A stretch of DNA of 64,000 nt from NCBI GenBank assembly GCA_033439295.1, contig JAVTLE010000001.1, positions 1,178,001 to 1,242,000 on the forward strand, written 5' to 3'. Below, in pieces: positions 59,053-64,000 of this stretch; the first letter of the stretch is position 1, and every line of letters begins with the position of its first letter. The DNA comes from Deuterostichococcus epilithicus. Taxonomy: Eukaryota > Chlorophyta > Trebouxiophyceae > Prasiolales > Stichococcaceae. The notes beneath the pieces were generated by a model. That model ran no database searches. It was given only the letters and a program-made list of their open reading frames with translations, and was not told where the DNA came from. Position numbers and translations under genes: made by a program.

Positions 59053-62000
59053 ATGGCGTCCCGACCGTTGATGATCCTGGTGCTAGTGCTGGTGGTCACG
59101 CTGCTCGGCGCGGCCGCTGCGCAGTCCGGCAGCGGTGAGTCACACCTCCTTATATGACCTCCGGGCTGCCACTGACATGCGGACAGAGTGACGCACTCCG
59201 CGAGGGTGCCATGCACCTCCTCCATGGCGCAGCCACCATGTTCTCATTCTTCAGTGGAGTGGCGCTGCCGGAACCTCGCCAGTCGCGACCGCAAAGCTTG
59301 CTAGCTATGTGCAGCGACCTTGCTGTGCTGCGGCCGCTTGGCAGAACTGGCGTTTTGCTGTGAAAGGGCTCACGTCAGAGGGCTCAAAAAGGCTGGGGCA
59401 GCTCCTGCACATAACCATACATGCACCAACCTCAGTCGTGTCGATGTTGATGGCCTTGTGTACCTGAATGCGTAAAGATTACGACTGCCGGTCGTCGCTA
59501 AGCAGGCTGGGATCCTGGTCACCTGCCAGAGTTGTCTCTGGGTCAGTAACGAGGGCAGGCACATCGTTTGGGCGCCGGCGCTGGGACGATATCTTAGCAA
59601 GGTCAGGGCTTCCGGCAGATGCGGAACATCTGAGAGTCTACACTCGTCAACACAGCACATTTAGCGTAGGAACCTTCGCTCGGTGGCAGTGTGTGCATAT
59701 CACGCACGAATAGCATCTGTCGTACCTTTCGCGTACGAATGCACTCGGAGAAGTGAAGCTGAGTCAGCACTCAGGAGCAAATGCCAAAATTTTATTAAGT
59801 CAGAATTATGATGCATCAGGAACCACTTCATACATTCCTGTCAAAAGCATCACTTCTACTACACATCCTTGGCAGCAGGTGAATTTGTAATATTAGGGCA
59901 TCCTGCTGGGTCATCCACACAGGTTGCCAATTTGACCCAAGCACCCAACCAGCGACTTTGGGTCAGCCTCGGTTCCCTTGCACACTACTCAAGTCTGCCG
60001 CGCAGGCTGCAGTGGTCACAAGATCGACTCTGTCTGCTCAGAGTTTGAGCTCAGAAATTGGGTGATAATCGACAGCTTTCGAACAAGCAGACCAGCAATT
60101 CCCGCCTCGTCATTCATCGTCCGCTTGTTTCAGCGATGTATCGGGGGTTCAGCAGATGGGGCAGCTCAGCTGGCAGGGTTTCCGGGTACTACGACTGCCC
60201 AGCTCGCATGCAGCCTGCTCCTTGGCGCCGAGTAGGACACTCAGCCCTTATGGGGAGCGCAAACAGCTGCTGACACGTGAGGCGCTGCTGGCACGCCATG
60301 CTGCGCAGCAGCTGCCAGGCGAGCCATGCGGCAAGCAGCACAGCACGCAGCAGCGTGTTGCTGGGAGTCCCTAGCTCTGGATGTCGGCCGCTCATGATGC
60401 TTTGTACCGGTTGCTCTATCTGCAGGCCTGGGGGGCGCAGTCGGCGCGGCGGCCTGCTTTGCCGACTCTGACAACCGGGCTGCGTCGCAGCAGATCGTGA
60501 CCGACTGCAGCAACCTGGCAAATTCCATCACCACCTCGGGCACTGATGTCAGCTTCGATTGCCCCAGCACCTGTGGCACCGCCTACAACGAGGTGCGCCA
60601 TCACCGGGCCTGCGCCGGATCGCACTTCGTCCAGCATTGACCGGTGCCGAAGTCGACTAGTGCCGGAGTCAACGAAGCGTCAAAAGATGTACAGATTTGC
60701 ACACGACTAGCTGCCTCGCTACTGAGAGCAGTTTTGTTTGTTTACAGCTCTCGCAAAGCTGCCGAGATGAAGTGGCTTCTAGCGACACCATCGGCTCCAG
60801 CTAGTACGGTCGAATGGCTCTCATCCCGCCGTGTTGCGACATGCAGTATGTTGCGTGTGCGCATGTCTGGCGGACTCGTGTTCCACGAGGTGTATCAGTC
60901 CCACAAACGTGCGAAGCAGTGATGACGGACTCTTCCTGGGCTCGAGTGTTCTCATGCAGAGCCAGCAGAGGTACCAAAACAGTGTGCCTGTGCCCGCAGC
61001 CGCCTCATCTTTGATGCTTGCAACGTCGACTACACCGTGTCCGGCGGCTCCTCCTCTGCTACATCCACGCACTCTGCCCCGTCCACTGCAGCGACGACGG
61101 CGCCAGGCTCTGCCACCACGATTGACGCTTCTGGTGAGGCAGGGCCCCTGCTTGGCGGACCTGTCAACGACAGTGACGTGACTGGCTCAAAGTTCTTGCT
61201 GCTCTTAGGTCTTTTCTGCTGCTTTGTTGCGCTCAAAGATAGCACCCTCAGCAACCCCGTCGCACCTGGCACCCTCAATATACAGCACCGCACCGCGCTG
61301 CTGCGTGCCTGTGCCTGGTGCCGATGGCCACCGGATTGGCATGCCCAGCTGCACCGCAGGGACCTGCCTGTTTCCAGCGGTCGTGCTGACCGTCTCATCC
61401 TGAAATGCTTCTTGCCTCTGCAGACTTCGAGTGCCTCACAGCGTCGGAGAACATTGACGCGGGGCTGGACTTTGCGCGGTACTGCTCGGGCCTCATGCCA
61501 CAGGCGGACTTCGGCTCCGACTCTGGCATATCCATCGACTGCCCTACGCAATGCGAAACAGCCCTCCAGGACGTGCGTCGCCGCTGGCACGCTTCCAATA
61601 TCCACGTGCAAAATGTCTGACCGACAGCGCATGTTGCCCCCTGTCAGCGTTTCTGCCTGTGCGCCTGACAACTTTTGCACTTCTGAGCGCCTTGGCGGCG
61701 TCCCATGCAGTCCAAAGCGGTCGTAGGCAGTCGTAGGCCGCGACTTGTAGTACAGCACCTTACAAGGTGGAGGACTGCATGTGCAAGGGGGTCCTTGCCA
61801 GCGCAGCTTGTGGCGTTGCGCCGCCCTCGCTGACATCTGCAGCTGGCACTCCTGTTCGGACGTCTGATGAACCGAGCATAGCTTCACTGTGCCTGCAGGT
61901 GTCACCGGACTGCATCAACACAATCGCCAGCAGCAACACCTTCGGCTCAATCTAGTGATTGCAGCGCACGACGCTCCCTGATGTTCAGTGGCCCTCACGC

Positions 62001-63296
62001 CGCCCTGATGTTGCAGCATCCTTGAACCAGTGCTGGCTCGTGACTCCGCAGATGTTGCGCACTGATAATGACGCTCCTGCTCACTGAAGTCATGTTGTCA
62101 CCTGAACGCAGCCGGCTGATCTTCGATGCCTGCGACATACCGTACGACGCATCCTCCAGCAGGTGAGGGGTCTGGAAAGGGGATGCATTGGAGAGGGCCA
62201 CCACAAAGTCAGATCTCGCTGTGGTCTTTTCTACTCAGTCGGCACCGATGTCCAAGTTGCATCCCTTCCATCGTGGCTGGGTTTGCCTGCCAAAGCCTGC
62301 CTGCACTGCTGCTGCAATACATTACACTGTTGGCACCCAAAGCAGCGTGGCGCTGCAGCTGCCGCCTTTAAAGGTGCAGTTGCTGTGCTGTGCATGTGAC
62401 CCAAGGAAGCATTGCTAAATGTCCCAGGCTTGCCATCTTGTGTGCATCGTGGTACTGCAGCAACAGAACGAATAGCCCCACCTCCGCACCCTCAAACGCG
62501 GAGGAGCCTGCCAGCCCCATCTCCGCACCTTCCAATGCAGAGGAGCCCAGCAACGATGAGCCGGTCTCCAGGTGTGCGTTTCATGCCAGTAGCTAGCGCA
62601 ATGACAGCCGTGGCAGTGGCATGGCGCAGGCTATTGCATCCCCCAACTGGTGCTGCGCTGGGCAGCTGGGCTGTGCCTCTGCCTAGGCGCTGTGTTGTGC
62701 ATATTTCTTTTGCTACCTGGTTCTGTATGTGTACGGATGCTGGGCGGGCGCAGCAATTCGTAATACACGGTGGCCTTGTGCTGACAAATGGCCAACCCTT
62801 CGTGCGCAGCCCAGCCGAGTCTCCCTCCGATGCGGGTGCCCCGCTGATGACGCTCGCCCCGTTCACCGATGCCCCCACTACGCACTTTCCCCCCATCGCT
62901 GCCCCCACTCCTGAGCCCGCGGGCACCATAGGCATCATCTCAGTCCCAGGCGACGGCTCAACCTCAGACGACGACACCACCTCGGCGCCCACCGCCACCG
63001 CCACCAACACACCTACGCCGGCGCCTGCGCCTCAGGCCGCGTCTCGCATGGTGAGTGAGGCCGCCTGCGTGGCACTGTGCGCGGTGGCACCTGTTGGCAA
63101 ACGAATTTAGCGTTTGGCCTGTTGGCAGTCAGCAGTACCAGTCATGCAGCTGCGATTTGCCTGCCAGCCGTGCGCTTACCTTGCTGCTGCCCATTGTATG
63201 AACAGTGCGGCCCTGTGTGTCCCGCAGGCTAGCGGTGCGGCGCCCGTCGGAGCGCTCGTCACCCTGTTTGCTGCTCTGCTGACGCTTTTGGCTTGA
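59053..63296 (+). CDS. GPI-anchor-like secreted Cys-rich protein, copy 2
   Basis: This is the paralogue of copy 1, of unknown family. Ten exons join in phase to 371 residues: 59053-59134 (signal peptide LVLVLVVTLLGAAAAQ), 60426-60592 (ACFADSDNRAASQQ, FDCPSTCGTAYNE), 60748-60803 (LSQSCRDEVASSDTIGSS), 61000-61133 (RLIFDACNVDYTVSGG and Ser/Thr linker), 61424-61572 (ECLTASENIDAGLDFARYCS, IDCPTQCETALQD), 61899-61954 (VSPDCINTIASSNTFGSI), 62112-62162 (RLIFDACDIPYDASSS), 62461-62571 (two TSAPSNAEEP-like repeats), 62810-63050 (TPEPAGTIGIISVPGDGS, DDDTTSAPTATAT) and 63228-63296 (VGALVTLFAALLTLLA then stop, a GPI-type tail). Exons 2-4 and 5-7 are two copies of one module, each with six Cys and the same exon phases. 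A cell-wall or surface role is inference from the signal, stalk and tail. Confidence 0.82.
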
Positions 63297-64000
63297 ACTC
63301 GGAGGAGTTCACAAGCACAGGTGTTTCCGGCCTGCAGGTCTGGCTGTCAGCTGCGAATGCGTCATTGTGTCGCGCGCCTGCCAAGCAGGCCGCATTTCGT
63401 TTCCTTTTGACAATGAGCCAGCAGCGGCAGGCTTTCCGTGGCCCCATGCGAAATCGCGATCGAGCGCCGAAGTTTGGAACGAACACTGAAGCTGCAAGCA
63501 AGCGGCGGGTCATGCGCATGATGCATGCGTGCCCGGTGGCCGAGCTCGCTGCCAATTTTGGTGTGTGCATTCATTTGGTTCATCCGTGATATTACCCCTT
63601 GCCTGTTGAGCAAATGCGTTTGTTTGTCTGCAGAACGTTTTCCAACGGCAATGCCCGACTCCTGCTGCTCATACATGACTTGAATTCGAGGCCTATGATT
63701 CGTGAAGCCTGGTTGCAACGGTCCGACACACTCAGCTCCTATTCTCGGCCATGTCGGGCCAGCTGTGCGTGGTGCCGCTTGGTCATTGGTACAGGTCTTG
63801 CGGCCGCCGCCTCTCTCTCCAACAATCGGTCCACCACCGTGCTTCGGCTGCAATGTCCTCCACTTGTGCCTTCATATGTGTTGGCGTTTCATGAATTCCT
63901 ATGCGTGCAACGGTGGGGAAGGGTGTGACGTCCGGCGCCATACCGCCATGGCTGTGCTGAGGTGCGTCAGCACGCAGGTGGTGCGGTGCTGACCATGCTA
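63297..64000. other. Flank of GPI-like copy 2 within the duplication
   Basis: This is the counterpart of about 53600-54398 in reverse. The sequence is conserved in part between arms, but I see no conserved protein frame, so it is probably 3' UTR and spacer. Confidence 0.5.

Larger units (their letters stand above)
59053..64000 (+). repeat. Right arm of a large inverted duplication
   Basis: This is the partner of 53600-58671 in reverse complement, covering gene copy 2 and its 3' flank up to the window end. The duplication probably goes on past 64000. Confidence 0.85.

Noticed and set aside
60156-60374. Frame in the large first intron of GPI-like copy 2, partly similar in copy 1
   Set aside because: The similarity is explained by duplication of the intron; the frame is not kept intact between the copies.

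Overview
The window is nuclear DNA from a eukaryote, most likely a green alga (Chlorophyta; a trebouxiophyte such as a Coccomyxa/Chlorella relative fits best). The evidence is high GC with long low-complexity Ala/Gly/Gln stretches, many short exons joined by about 100-400 bp introns, plant-type families (Alfin-like PHD protein, TGA-type bZIP with a DOG1-like region, plant-type SMP-C2 protein) and plant-type telomere-like TTTAGGG motifs in introns. Five unresolved bases (10452, 22221, 22224, 22225, 22884) point to a draft assembly. No prokaryotic operon, CRISPR array or complete transposon was seen. Most open frames are GC-driven shadows, so genes were rebuilt from protein family patterns plus splice sites with reading-frame phase checked.

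Layout: 1-2436, 3' part of an unrecognised minus-strand gene; 2801-2970, a long inverted repeat; 3371-5762 (+), Alfin-like PHD protein; 6490-16582 (-), SMC5; 17380-20759 (+), SMP plus C2 membrane-contact protein; about 21238-24528 (+), coiled-coil/PH-like protein, possibly continuous with the previous gene; 25110-29609 (-), RUVBL2/Reptin; 29836-30042 (+), a small membrane ORF; 30354-30854 (-), intronless GNAT acetyltransferase; 31540 to about 33253 (-), secreted or targeted SNase-type nuclease; 33842-36457 (+), ADPRM-like metallophosphatase; 36855-42212 (-), RECQL-type helicase; 42719-46718 (+), ORC4; 47599-52658 (+), bZIP-DOG1 factor; 54399-58671 (-) and 59053-63296 (+), two copies of an unknown GPI-anchor-like cysteine-rich protein in a head-to-head inverted duplication that runs to the window end.

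From SMC5 to ORC4 the strands alternate in divergent pairs (SMC5/SMP-C2, RUVBL2/small ORF, SNase/metallophosphatase, RECQL/ORC4, and later the two GPI-like genes), with convergent 3' ends between pairs. Four genes concern chromosome maintenance: SMC5 (DNA-repair SMC complex), RUVBL2 (chromatin-remodelling AAA+ ATPase), RECQL (helicase) and ORC4 (origin recognition).

Two unusual signals stand out. First, at least seven sites in four genes (SMC5, RUVBL2, RECQL, ORC4) have a decayed tandem copy of an exon edge in the neighbouring intron, about 85-260 bp away. Second, the right end carries an inverted gene pair whose product is built from two copies of a three-exon, six-cysteine module with no family I recognise.
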